From assembly GCF_007655135.1 (NCBI RefSeq), contig NC_045129.1:22914274-22978273 (forward strand): a stretch of DNA of 64,000 nt, written 5' to 3'. Made by a program: the position numbers and the translations under genes. Shown here piece after piece: positions 22,607 through 34,150 of this stretch. The stretch comes from Punica granatum (lineage: Eukaryota; Streptophyta; Magnoliopsida; Myrtales; Lythraceae). A model generated the notes under the pieces. It was not told where the DNA came from. It was given only the letters and a program-made list of their open reading frames with translations, and ran no database searches. The first letter of the stretch is position 1, and every line of letters starts with the position of its first letter.

Positions 22607-24250
22607 ATGAAGATACCACCTTTTCAAGGGAGGAATGACCCTGATGCTTTTATCGAATGGGAGAGGAAGGTGGAGCTTGTATTTGATTGCCATAATTACT
22701 CGGAAGAGAAGAAAGTGAAGCTTGCAGCGGTGAAATTCACTGATTATGCCATCGTTTGGTGGGAAAAATTGGTTAAGGAAAGAAGAAGGAACCATGAAAG
22801 ACCTATTGAGACTTGGGGGGAGATGAAGACTGTCATGCGGAGGCAATTTGTTCCTTCATATTACTATCGGGACTTGCATTTAAAATTGCAAAGTCTACGG
22901 CAAGGGACGAGGAGCGTGGAAGACTACCACAAGGAGATGGAAATAGCTTTGATTCGGGCAAACATTGAAGAAGATCAAGAGGCAACTATGGCCAGGTTTT
23001 TATGTGGTTTGAACCGAGAAATTGCTAATGTGGTGGAGTTACAACATTATGTGGAGATAGAAGAGATGGTTAGCATGGCCATGAAAGTAGAACGGCAACT
23101 CAAGAGTGGGAGACCAGCCAAGCATGAGGGTGGTTCTTATTCGAGATCTTCAAATTTGAAGTCGAAATGGGGTGCCAGCTCAAGACCAGTAGAGAAATCC
23201 AAATCGAATGCTGAAAGGAGCATGAGCAAGAGCCAAGGGGACAACAAGGAGAGAGATAACTCTACATCCCAACCTCAAAAGAATAGAGATATCAAATGTT
23301 TTCGGTGTTTGGGGTCTGGGCATATTGCTTCTCAATGTCCAAATAAAAGGGCAATGATCATGCTGGATAGTGGGGAAATTGAAACTGAAGAGGGGGAAAG
23401 TGATTCAATGCCAACACAAGATGATTCTAGTAGTGATTATGAATATGCTGCTGAGGGGAATGCCTTAGTAATCATGCGAGCACTGAATGTACAAATTAAG
23501 GAAGAAGAGAGAGATGATGTGCAAAGGGAAAATATATTCCACACTAGATGCCAAGTGAAGGATCGGGTATGTAGTTTGATCATTGACGGGGGTAGCTGTG
23601 TGAATGTGGCTAGTAAGTTACTTGTTGACAAGTTGGGATTGCGTACATTGAAGCATCCTAGGCCATATAAGCTGCAATGGTTGAATGAAAGTGGAGAAGT
23701 GAAGGTGAACAAGCAAGTTCTGGTTTCCTTTATAATTGGGAGATACAACGATAAAGTTCTTTGTGATGTAGTGCCCATGCATGCTAGTCATATGTTGCTT
23801 GGGAGGCCATGGCAGTTCGATAGACATGCAATACATGATGGATATAAGAATCGATACTCTTTTGTCAAGGATGGTAGAAAGGTGACACTTGTTCCATTGA
23901 CACCATATCAGGTGTATGAGGATCAGCTCCGAATCAAGAGATCAATTTGTGAGAAAAGTGGGGTAGAAGCTGAGATTGAAAGAAAAAAAGAGAGTGAGCA
24001 AGTGAGAGAGGAAACTGGTAAGACTAGAGAGGAAGAAATTCGAGATAGTAAAAAGAAAGAGAGTTCAGCTATAGATGAGAGGAAAGAGTTAGTTGAGAGA
24101 AAAGAGAAAAAAAAGAGTTTCTATGCAAAAGAAAGAGAGATCAAGATTGCATTCAAAGCTAATCGCCTAATGATCTTATTTGTTTACAAGGAGGCTTATT
24201 TCTCTGACCTTAATTCTTCTTTGCCAAGTTGTGTTACCTCTCTTTTGTAG
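22607..24250 (+). pseudogene. gag-pro: gag capsid-like domain, zinc knuckle and protease of the CRM-like element
   Basis: 547 codons. Residues about 5-165 are the retrotransposon gag capsid-like domain (AIVWWEKL and RQFVPSYYYRDLHLKLQSLR are typical). A CCHC knuckle, CFRCLGSGHIASQC, is near residues 226-239. The aspartic protease core follows near residue 325, where the expected D-S/T-G triad reads D-G-G (IIDGGSC), which may reduce activity. A Lys/Glu-rich linker comes before TAG at 24248-24250. The pol frame continues directly after that stop, so it interrupts a single polyprotein. The product would assemble the particle and cleave Gag-Pol. Confidence 0.93.
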
Positions 24251-24691
24251 GAGTTTGGAGATGTCTTTCCCATGGAATTACCCAATCGTTTGCCACCAAT
24301 AAGGGGAATAGAGCATCAAATCGACTTTGTGCCAGGAGCCGCAATTCCGAACCGGCCAGCATATCGAAGTAACCCGGAGGAGACAAAGGAACTTCAAAGG
24401 CAAGTGGACGAGCTTTTAGCTAAAGGGCATGTGCGTGAGAGCATGAGTCCTTGTGCGGTCCCGGTGTTGCTGGTGCCAAAGAAAGATGGTACTTAGCGAA
24501 TCTGTGTTGATTGCCGCGCTGTAAACAAAATAACGGTAAAGTATCGACATCTCATTCCTCGATTAGATGACATGTCGGATGAATTGCATGGTTCCATGTT
24601 ATTTACAAAAGTAGACTTGAAAAGCGGATACCCTCAGATTAGGATGAAAGAGGGTGATGAGTAGAAAACGGCTTTCAAAACAAAACATGGC
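24251..24691 (+). pseudogene. pol: Reverse transcriptase, N-terminal part with two in-frame TAG stops
   Basis: In frame with 22607 and 24692. Encodes the PR-RT linker and first RT blocks (QVDELLAKGHVRESMSPCAV and VLLVPKKDG), then TAG at 24494-24496, the VDLKSGY-type block as [12 protein letters not shown], and TAG at 24662-24664. Both stops lie where Trp is normally found in gypsy RTs, which fits TGG to TAG changes. Confidence 0.9.
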
Positions 24692-26737
24692 TTGTATGAG
24701 TGGTTAGTTATGCCATTCGGGTTAACTAATGCGCCTAGTACTTTCATGAGGCTCATGAATCATGTTTTGCGTGCTTTCATTGGAAAATTGGTGGTTGTAT
24801 ATTTTGATGATATCTTGGTGTATAGTAAGAGCTTGAAGGATCATATTCATCATTTGCGATGCATGCTTCAGGCATTGAGACATGAAGAATTATATGCTAA
24901 CATGAAGAAATGTACATTTTGCATGGATCGAGTTGTGTTTTTGGGATTTGTTATTAGTTCCAAGGGTATTCAGGTTGATGAGGAAAAGGTGAAAGCAATT
25001 AAGAATTGGCCGACGCCGAAATCCGTAACTGAGATAAGAAGTTTTCATGGTCTAGCCAGTTTTTATAGGCGATTTGTGCGGGATTTTAGTACTTTGGCTG
25101 CTTCATTGACAGAAGTGGTTAATAAAGATATAGGTTTCAAATGGGGAGTAGAGCAAGAGCAAGCATTTAATTTGATTAAGGAAAGGCTTTGTTCTGCACC
25201 TTTATTGGTTTTACCTGATTTCTCGAAAACTTTCGAGATTGAATGTGATGCTTCCGGGATTGGTATAGGTGCTGTTTTGATACAGGAAAAACGGCCGATT
25301 GCCTACTTTAGTGAGAAACTAAGTGGAGCCGCTTTGAATTATTCTACATATGACAAGGAACTCTATGCTTTGGTCCGCGCTTTGGAGACGTTGCAGCACT
25401 ACTTGTGGTCGAAGGAATTTGTCATACACACGGACCACGAATCATTGAAGCATTTGAAAGGGCAAAACAAGCTGAATCGGAGACATGCCAGATGGGTCGA
25501 ATTCATAGAGATGTTTCCATACGTGATTCAGTACAAGCAAAGAAAGGAAAACGTGGGAGCTGATGCATTATCACAGAGGTATGTACTTATCTCTACTCTA
25601 AATGCTAAATTTCTTGGGTTTGAATATCTTAAAGAGTTGTACATGCAAGATTCTGACTTTGGTGCTATATATAGTGCATGTGAAAAGGCTGCATTTGGTA
25701 AGTTCTATAAGCATGACGAATTCTTATTTAGGGAGAATAAGCTATGCATTCCTAATTCTTCTATGCGTGAATTACTTGTGCTTGAGTTGCATGGGGGAGG
25801 TCTTATGGGTCATTTCGAGGTGGTTAAGACTTTGGATATTTTGAGAGAACATTTCTTTTGGCCGCATATGAAGAGAGATGTGGAGATAATTTGCTCTAAA
25901 TGTATTACTTGTAAGAAGGCGAAATCAACAGTCAAATCCCATGGAATGTATATGCCTTTACCTGCACCTAATGAGCCTTGGACTGATATATCCATGGATT
26001 TCATCCTAGGATTGCCTAGGTCTAATAAAGGACGAGATTCCATTTTCGTAGTTGTGGATCGATTTTCTAAGATGGCTCATTTTATTCCATGTCGCAAAAT
26101 TGATGATGCCACACATATTGCTGATTTGTTCTTTAGGGAGGTAGTGCGATTGCATCGGATACCTAAGACCATAGTTAATGATCGGGATGCTAAGTTCTTG
26201 AGTCATTTTTGGCGCGTCCTATGGGGAAAGTTAGGAACTAAATTGTTATTTTCAACTACTTGTCATCCCCAAACGGATGGGCAAACCGAGGTGGTTAATA
26301 GGACATTGTCCACTCTTCTTCGTACAGTCATAAAAAGGAATTTGAAGTCTTGGGAAGATTGCATACAGTTTATTGAGTTTGCTTTTAATCGTACAATATA
26401 TTCTACTACTAACTTCTCACCATTTCAGATTGTGTATGGTTTTAATCCATTAACACCTTTGAATCTAATCCCTTTGCCTATGAGTGAGATTTCTAGTCTT
26501 GACGGGAAGAAAAAGGCAGATATGGTGAAAAAGATTCATGAAGAAGCGAGGCAACATATCTTGAAGAAGAATAAACAATATGCTGAACGTGCCAACAAGG
26601 GACGGAAGAAAGTGATTATTGAACTAGGAGATTGGGTGTGGGTTCATATGAGGAAGGAAAGATTTCCAAACCAACGGAAATCCAAATTGAGTCCAAGAAG
26701 GAATTGGACCATTCCAAGTCGTAGCCAAGATAAATGA
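24692..26737 (+). pseudogene. pol: Pol: RT palm, RNase H and integrase of the CRM-like element
   Basis: Continuous 681-codon frame. The RT catalytic motif YFDD is at 24800-24811 after the LTNAPSTFM block. RNase H follows with [16 protein letters not shown] and [10 protein letters not shown]. Integrase has an HHCC-type zinc region (LMGHF through CSKCITCKK, about 25800-25915) and the catalytic series in [23 protein letters not shown] and [14 protein letters not shown]. The frame ends early because of a one-base insertion near 26701. The proper frame continues at least to 27116. The polyprotein would copy element RNA and integrate the cDNA. Confidence 0.95.
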
Positions 26738-27116
26738 TAATGCCTACAAAATAGATTTACCAGGTGAGTATAATGTTAGCCCAACTTTTAATGTTTCTGA
26801 TCTTTCTCCGATTGATGTAGGTTTCGATTCGAGGACGAATCCTTTTGAAGAGCGGGAGAATGATGAGGATCATGGGCATGACAATGAGGCTGATGCACAC
26901 AACCTTGGAAGTCGGACTCATGAAGGAGCTGAAGCACAAGATCTTGGAGGCTTGCATGTTCCGAGTGGGCCAATCACACGGGCGAAGGCCAAACAAATCC
27001 AACAAGCTATGGAGAGCTTGCTGATGGGCTTTTTGGGCCAAGAGGGGTCTAATTCAATTGGGTCTCCAAAGGCCTTTATTCACTTGATTTGCCATGAGAT
27101 GCTGAAGATGGAATAA
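26700..27116 (+). pseudogene. pol: Integrase C-terminal tail running into the 3' LTR
   Basis: After the frameshift near 26701 the other frame reads through [19 protein letters not shown], a DLSPIDVG block and FEERENDED. It crosses the LTR boundary at 26861 without a stop and continues through GPITRAKAKQIQQAMESLL to TAA at 27114-27116. About 85 codons therefore lie inside the LTR. A tail with a GPxTRxxAK motif and no chromodomain resembles the CR motif of CRM elements, which is linked to centromere targeting. The clade call is from memory of family features. Confidence 0.8.
26850..26860 (+). promoter_or_regulatory. Polypurine tract of the CRM-like element
   Basis: GAGCGGGAGAA directly before the 3' LTR terminus TGATGAGG. 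It overlaps the integrase tail coding sequence. Confidence 0.75.
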
Positions 27117-27546
27117 AAGACTGCCAACTATTCTAGATAGCCTTTATTTAGTTTCCTCTGTTATTTCTGGCTTTAGGAAACTAAGGATATTCCAATTGCC
27201 TACTTTATTAGTTTCCAGTTTCTCCTAAGCTTATATAAAGGAGGCTGAGTAGCTGATCAGAGGTAGACTATTCTGGTATTTCGGTGGGATTTTCTCATTT
27301 GTTCTTCATTGAACTCCTTCGGACGAACAAGTGTGACAGCTTGTGATTGTTCGGTACACTTTGATATTATTGGTTCTTGTTTCTTCATAAACAACGGGTC
27401 AATAATCATTGTCTTGATATTGTTGGTTCTTGTTTTTCTATAAACAACGGGTCAGTAATCCTCTTTATCTAAATCTGTGTTTGGCGATCTGGGAATCGAT
27501 TCAAGTTGGTCGTCGGGTTTCACAATCCTTCGCGAGGTCCTCATCA
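26861..27546 (+). repeat. 3' LTR of the CRM-like element
   Basis: TGATGAGGATCATGGGCATG to GAGGTCCTCATCA, matching the 5' LTR. Coding for the integrase tail occupies its first 256 bp. Confidence 0.96.
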
Positions 27547-27551
27547 AGAAG
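27547..27551. repeat. Target site duplication AGAAG, right copy (CRM-like element)
   Basis: Matches 20808-20812. The element A sequence resumes at once with GAAACAATGAAGGAGC, as in the uninterrupted left element near 2544. Confidence 0.95.
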
Positions 27552-28545
27552 GAAACAATGAAGGAGCATAAACTGTTCGCAATTCCAATACAAGGGTGTA
27601 GGGAAGCGAACTGGCCTGGTAGGCGTCGTGCAAGCGCACCAAGAGACGTGCATCGATACATTGAGCACGAGTGCATGAGTTGGGGCAAACATGTTTGGAC
27701 ATGTGTGAGGCGCACTCGATCGCTGGTAGATGCGCGGGGTCACGCGGAGGGACGTGCGTCCGATCACGCGGTGACACTCTCTGTTAGAAAGAAGTTAGGG
27801 TTGGTTAACTTCGCTTGGGAAGGTTGATCGGCCCTCGGGCCACAGCTCGTCTTGCCGTGGAGGAAGGGTGAAAGCCGCGAGTGGCCTGCCCGAGAAAATG
27901 GGCACGACTCGCCTATCGTGCGGGGTGGGTGGCCGGGATGGACCCGGCTTATGGTCACAGCACATTTCGCTATGGAGAAGTGAAGACCGCGGGTGGTCTA
28001 CCCGCGAAGGTTGGCACGACTCGCCTGTCGTGCGGGGTGGGTGGCTGGGCTGGATGACCTCTGGTCATAGCACGTCTCGCCATGGAGAGGTGAAGACCGC
28101 AAGTGGTCCACCCGAGAATGTTGGCACGACTCGCCTGTTGTGCGAGACATGGCAGCTGTTGTGCAAACATAGAAATAGCTAGAATGCATGCAGTGTATAA
28201 GTTTTCAAAAGCTAATGCCATTGCATCGATTTGGTTCAAATTCCTTAATTTGCAAAGATAGTTAGTTTGAAAAGGGGAGCTTAAACATTAAACCGATGTG
28301 ATGTCCTAGGTTTTTTTGAAAACATGCATGCAGGTGCAGAAAAATAAATTATAACACGAGTTCTTTAACACTCATTCAGTGAAAACAACAAAAGGCTCGC
28401 CTAAAAGAAAAACTACAAGCCGACTCAAAGACTCAACTTTTGGGTCGGTTGGCGGCATGAAGGCAAATTTTGGTCCAACATGACGGTCCCTATTTATGCA
28501 TGGTTTCAGTGTTCTACTGGGACAACCACTAACTAGGGATGGGGG
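27552..28545 (-). other. Element A internal region, resumed after the CRM insertion
   Basis: Non-coding. Holds the AGGCGTCGTGC phrase shared with 2604 and 50180, then the 117-bp repeats, then an AT-rich stretch matching 2940-3060 and 49300-49500. The ORF1-like relic seen at 3080-3480 is absent here. Confidence 0.75.
27866..28150 (-). repeat. Tandem repeat, about 2.5 units of 111-117 bp
   Basis: Units share GGCACGACTCGCC, GTGCGGGGTGGGTGGC and GGTGAAGACCGC. The same repeat has about four units in A' (49559-49960) and one partial unit in the left element. Confidence 0.85.
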
Positions 28546-28690
28546 CTCCCGATTCAAGGGTGTCAATTCCTTGAAATCGAGCGAGGATCTTTGGGGGCCG
28601 GTTCGGTGGAGGAGCCGACTCGACTCGTTCCCTTACTCGGAACCTCTGACTAACCTAGCTTCCTAAATCGGCGCCCGTGGGATTTCAGGC
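28546..28690 (-). other. Conserved 5' leader block of element A
   Basis: Same block as 3707-3860, 49036-49170 and 56040-56190, including CTTGAAATCGAGCGAGGATC. About 150 bp inside the primer site. Confidence 0.85.
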
Positions 28691-28833
28691 GAGGTGCTTA
28701 GAATTCCACTAGGATGATGCAATGCAAGTGCAGAAAAATAAATGTGCATAAAGTAGATAAGCGAAAAATTGCGGAAAGCGGTAAATGAACATGCAAACAA
28801 GTAAACGAATCGAGCCTGGACCCACTAAGTATG

Positions 28834-28851
28834 TCCCCAGTGGAGTCGCCA
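28834..28851 (-). promoter_or_regulatory. Primer binding site, tRNA-Arg type (element A)
   Basis: The reverse complement reads TGGCGACTCCACTGGGGA, three bases inside the LTR end at 28855. It is identical to the site of the right-hand Ogre. Confidence 0.94.
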
Positions 28852-28854
28852 AGC

Positions 28855-31800
28855 TGTACGGACCTGAATGTGGACTCTCGTCGGGGCCCGCATGCACGCT
28901 TTTGGATCGCGCGACTTGGGAGTGTCCACCTTCCTGTGGGGACGCGTGACGGACACGCGTGAGAGAAGGAGTCGCCACTTATCATTTTACGACCTGAAGG
29001 TCGAGGGTGGATAAGTTACCCGTGGTCTAGGGGTATGGAACACCTAGTTGTTGTTAAGGCATTGATCTGTGCAGAACCGGAAAATCCGTGTTCGGGGGTT
29101 CATGTTACGTGTGGGCCTATATCCCGCACGCTATTTCGGTACTCTGGTTTGCTATACTTGCATGTTTTATTATTTACCGCATGGATTAAGTTGCGCTCGG
29201 CTCGCACGTTTTGACACCGGAGATTCGGTGAACTAAACAATGTCGGTTGAGAAGCCGAGAGAGAAGTAAACCCGTATGTCGGGGAGTTGGTTCACAATCT
29301 TGCGTTACAGTTCATCGAACCATGGAGGTTGAATCCCTGTGTGAACCAAAACTGCGAGATCTTGGATTTACTTGTGTCTGGGCAAGCATTAGACCGATTC
29401 GATTAATTCGACTCTCGGACCGTTCGCTTACCGACTAGAATTCTTATAGAACAAATGTACAAAATAAAAGTCCTTACAATGCTCTCGAAAACAATAAATA
29501 TAAATTACAAATGGCCGAATTCTAGTCGACTCGTGTTCGGTTATTATTCCGCTCTAACTCACCGTGAGTTTAGGGAAAAGACCGAATAACTGAAATTCAA
29601 TGCACGCTCTCACTGAATAGGGCGTTGGACCCCGTGAGTGATGATTAGGGTGTTGGACCCTGTGCTCGATGATTAGGGCGTTGAACCCTAATATTATTCG
29701 GCCTAGGGATCAGGCTCGACCCGCATGGCAAACAGGTGCGGAAAGATAACACGCAATATGTAAATAACAGACAATGTGTTTGTATTTACCGATTGTTTGT
29801 GGATTAGCAAGTTTATTAATCCGGGGTATTTTGGCATGCAAATCCTACCCTAGACAAACAAACGTGTACCAATGTTTTAGCATTCGGCTTTGGTTTGAGA
29901 ACCTAACATGTCGGGTGTCCGTAGTCAAGTTTTCGTGTGTGTGGATTGCTTTTACAGTGATTTGGTGTTGTGACACTGAATTACCACTGAATTGATCCAA
30001 ACTTGTATTTTGACTCTAGATTTGGAACCTAGAGTTCCGCCTAACCATTTTCTAGGATTTGGTTAAGTCGAGTGAAAGGTTAATCAACATTTTGCATGTT
30101 TTCTGACAGAGATAACCGTTCTAGTTACCCGAGTCTATGTTAGGATGACAGAAACTCATCAGTTAGATAAGAAAAGGCTATGCAGATGAACCTGCACCTG
30201 AACAGGTAGCCCGTTCTTATCTCGTACTGTAGTGTTTCTATCATGCTAACCCTAAGGGTGTCGCTGAATTGTGAAAATACGATTTTACCCTTTATTTGAA
30301 AATTATTTTCAGAAAAGGGGAAACATCGCAGAGCGGGCCACCTCGGCCTGTAGCCGGTGTCAACCAATTCCCTGGATCGTCCAGGGTTGTGCAAGAACCC
30401 CGAAAAAGCCAAAGAACCGGTCGATCTGCCCCGGAAGTGATCTAAAAAGATCTTCTGTATCCTGACCTGAGTTACCTGGAATCAGGTAAAAACTCAAGTT
30501 AAGACACATAAGCCCTTTTCAGACGTCCATGCTACATCGGACCGCGCGTTTCGGGTTTTGAAATTGATAAGTTTGAAAAGGACACCAACGTCCTTTGACA
30601 ACTCATCGACGCGAGTTATCAGTTAATGGTCGATTCGCGTAAACTTTATCATTGTGAAGTGGGTTTAATCACGTGAGCGTCCCGATTAACCCGTTCGTGA
30701 AATTAATGCTTAAGGGTTGTGCTGAATGCATTAATTGTGAAAATGATTCGCGACTCGACGACCAAGAGGATTCCATAAGGATCGAGGATAATTTGGTCCA
30801 ATGACCGAAACTACCCTCGTAACCGAATGGACGCGAATGAGTCATCGATACCCGAATCCATGCATGCTTTGTTTTGAAAAGACATTTTCATGTGATATTG
30901 CGACGATAATGTAAATTGCAAATTACACGAAAGCCGAGAACGGACTCAAAACGGGAAGAGGAAGCCTCATTCAACCCGTACGAGTCTAAGAGGCTCTCGG
31001 TTACTTCTCCTTGGAGATAGCCGAGAGGTCCCATGGCCGGAATGGGGTTCCACGAGGTTTCCCCGTCTCATTTCGAATCATTTCTCACATGCTTAAACGA
31101 CAAACATTATAAATGACACGATTAAACGAAAGTCGGTATTGCCATGATTTGAATAACGCATTCGAACATGGAAACATGCACAAACAAGTTATTTAAGGAA
31201 TCGATAAAACAATACCGACTTCATGCACGTGAGAAAATACGATGAAACTCGGGAATCGAACTTGGATCGGGTCAAGAAGATCGTTCCTTGCCCGAAAGGA
31301 GCAAGAGAGCATTCGGTCATCTCCCTTGGAGGAAAACCCGTGAGCTCTTTGCCTTTCCCGGGTCAGGATGTTCTTCTCGACTACGATCTAAGTGTTTCCC
31401 GACATGCTAGCATATAAATCAAGGATAAATATCATGATATAACATGGAAAATGCATAAAGATTAAAACTTGAAAATAAAACATACATAAAACCCCTTATA
31501 ACTCCATAAACGCAACGAGAATGTAAAAGTCCTAACTCCTCTAAGTCGGGAATGGTCATACCTAGTCCCGAGATGCGGGATGGGACCTTCAAGAGTCGGG
31601 TTGGACCGTTGATGGGTCGGGTTTGGGCTGTTTTCCGTTGAACAGACCCGAATGGCACCAAACAGACCCGGCTGGAATACTGGACAGACCCGACTGGCAC
31701 AAGTCGGGTCGGACGTCGCCACAGAGGCTCCCGATGGAATTTTGAGGCAAGGTCAGCGGCCTTGGGTAGCCAAGGGACCCCTCTAGGTGACCGTAGTGGT

Positions 31801-34145
31801 CGTGTATTCCCAGAGTTGTCGGGTCGACCCGTACAGTCCTGTAAATATCACCCAAAACAGAGCACATCTGGAATTTCGGACCCGACTGGCACAAGTCGGG
31901 TCGGACGTCGCCACGGAGGCTCCCGATGGAATTTTTGAGCAAGGCCAACGGCTCCCGACTGTTAACTCACCTCCAGAGGTGGCTGTTGTGGTTTTTGTCC
32001 GAAAAGAGTCCTGGATCGACCCGATCTACAAGAAAACCGTACAAACAGTCAGAAATTTCGACCCGACTGGGCAGTCAGACTGTTTCTTCTTCCTGGGGTT
32101 AAACCGACGGGTTTTTCTTGGATTTCTTGACTCTTTGACACCCTAGGGTTGTGTAGGGAGGTGTTTGATGGGTTTTGGTAGCTCAAACCGACTTGGACAG
32201 GCTTGAAACCCGGTTTGACATTTTTTACCCGAGAAGGACCAAATCTGTCCAGATTTTGTTCAAGGCTGGTTCTATGGCTTAGAGGCTTCAAACTTAAAAT
32301 CTAAGCTCAGAAATGGATAGAGGGGGTCAAAAAAATGTGGGATATGAAGTTTGGTAAAGTTTGGATTTAAGCCGGGATGGATTCCGAGTTAAGACTTTGC
32401 CCGATTTTGCTTGGTTTTGCTTGTTCTTGCTGAGCTGCGATTTTGCTGAACTCCTTGAAAGTTTGAGAGCTTTTGTTTGAGTGAGAAATGCTAGAGAGAG
32501 AGTGCTTGAAGGTGTATATTAAGTTAATGACTTAGAAAGTATATATCTTAAGTGCAATTAAGTGTGAAAAAGCTTGATTAAGGGCATGCTTATGGGGATC
32601 CGAATTTGCTAAGCAAGATAAGGATGAATCTCCTCCATGCATTCTTCATGAAGATGAGCCAAGAAGCATTAATGACATGGAAGTGAAGTTGGAGTGTGAT
32701 CTTGGAAGACTTGAAGATATTTTGGTGCAAGGGTGCAAGAGAAGACAAGAGGCAATGGAGAGGGCGGCAATGGCAAGGGATGGTTGCCCTTGGGCAACCC
32801 GTGGGTCCTACGGCCGAAGATGAGAAACCGGGAGAAAGCTCGGGTCTCGATTGGTCGTGCATTCGAAGTTCGTGGTTCAAATTGAACGTTGAATTGTCGA
32901 CATGCGCGAGAAAACGGGTTTAATGAGCCCGAGATTGGCATTTTTCATGGAGAAATGCCCCGGAAGCATACGAGGCTCGGAAGCCGGTTTTGCTCATTGC
33001 AGATGACCAGAGTGAAGTTGTCTGCTTCTGACAGCATATATTGTGTCTGCATCTCACGTTGGTCATTTTAACATAAGTTGTCAGACAACATGAACAATTA
33101 TCCCTTAAGCCGGTAATGCTAACATGGGGCCAGAGACGTCCTAGGAGGCCGAAACTGGATTTCTCAGGATGATTTCTGAGTTGCTTGGGCACTCCGGAGA
33201 TTACTGTAATCTCTGTTTGTCGAGATCAGACCTCCAATTACTTGAAAAGTGTATCTGAGACCTCTAAAGCATTGCTCGGGAGGTCTAAATGAATCGTGTG
33301 ATTTATTCCGACGATTCCACGTTGAGCCCTGAGAAGGCTAGCATGGTGTAGGATAGACACCCGGCGTCCAGTTTCCGTAAAAAGGACCTCCGGATATGCA
33401 TTTCCACTGAAAACAGCCATTTCCGCTCCTCGTAGGTTGCTCGGGAAACTAAAAAGGGTTTTGTTGTCTGTTTTGCCTAATTGTGAATGTCTGCTAGAGT
33501 TTTCGGGGCAATGGGGTATGAACTTCGTTTGCCGTAATTCCATCATACCATCCTTCGGCTATACTCTTCCAAAGAGGGGTATGCTTGTTTTGCTGCTCGG
33601 AAGTCATTTGAAGTGTCTGTGTGACTTCCAAGAGACAATCTGAAGCATTATTCATGCTCTGTGTGCTGGTTGTTCATGGCTACGTCTGATATTTGGAATT
33701 AACTTTTCTACAGGAAACCGGCATTTTTGGACTTCCCCTGAAATGTTTGTTTATATACAGAAAGTTGTTTTGTATAGAGCAGATGATTTGCAAAATGCCT
33801 TTGGGGACACTTTTCATCTGTTTGGCATTGGAGTGGATTTTTGGAGTCCAATATTGGCTATCTTCCGATGATCGAGCGAACTATCGAAAAATAGTACCGT
33901 CCGTGTGATATACTGAAAATGCCGATTTTGGACATTGTTGAGCTCTCTGGTCGCTCTGTTGCCTTTTGGTGACCCCTGGAGTCCTTCTATCACATCCATG
34001 GGACATTTGCTCAATTTTGCCGACTTGAGGATGAATAGTGATTTTTCGCTCTGTTGAGCCGTTTTTCTATACTCTGCTCAAGTCATAGCTTGGATTATTG
34101 CTGATAATGTAATTTGAATCGGTGAGCCAAAATAGGGTGCTGACA
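28855..34145 (-). repeat. 5' LTR of element A
   Basis: 5.3 kb, minus-strand ends TGTCAGCACCCTATTTTGG (34145) and GGTCCGTACA (28855), adjacent to the primer site. Nearly identical to 11236-16534. About eight bases are missing beside the TATA core near 32546 compared with the 3' LTR. Confidence 0.95.
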
Positions 34146-34150
34146 GGTAG
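34146..34150. repeat. Target site duplication GGTAG, right copy (element A)
   Basis: Matches 11231-11235. Confidence 0.95.

Larger units (their letters stand above)
20813..27546 (+). mobile_element. Near-complete CRM-like Ty3/gypsy chromovirus
   Basis: 6.73 kb with LTRs of 690 and 686 bp, terminal inverted repeats TGATGAGGA/TCCTCATCA (the 5' LTR end has one change), a tRNA-iMet primer site, gag-PR-RT-RH-INT in order, a purine tract and an AGAAG target duplication. The pol frame continues into the 3' LTR and contains a GPITRAKAK motif, as in centromere-associated CRM elements. I see no chromodomain. The two LTRs differ by roughly 14 substitutions and two small indels by eye, about 2%. Four in-frame stops and one frameshift make this copy non-autonomous now. 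Confidence 0.93.
11236..34145 (-). mobile_element. Complete non-autonomous Ogre/Tat-like element A, containing a nested CRM-like element
   Basis: Two minus-strand LTRs (11236-16534 and 28855-34145) share termini and nearly all of their sequence. A tRNA-Arg primer site lies inside the right one and a purine-rich tract inside the left one, and GGTAG flanks both ends. After removing the nested element 20813-27546 and its duplicated target, the internal region is about 5.6 kb and holds only arrays and untranslated blocks, with no gag or pol domain. This fits a large non-autonomous derivative moved in trans, presumably by an Ogre such as the one at 51000 or a closer relative. Confidence 0.93.
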
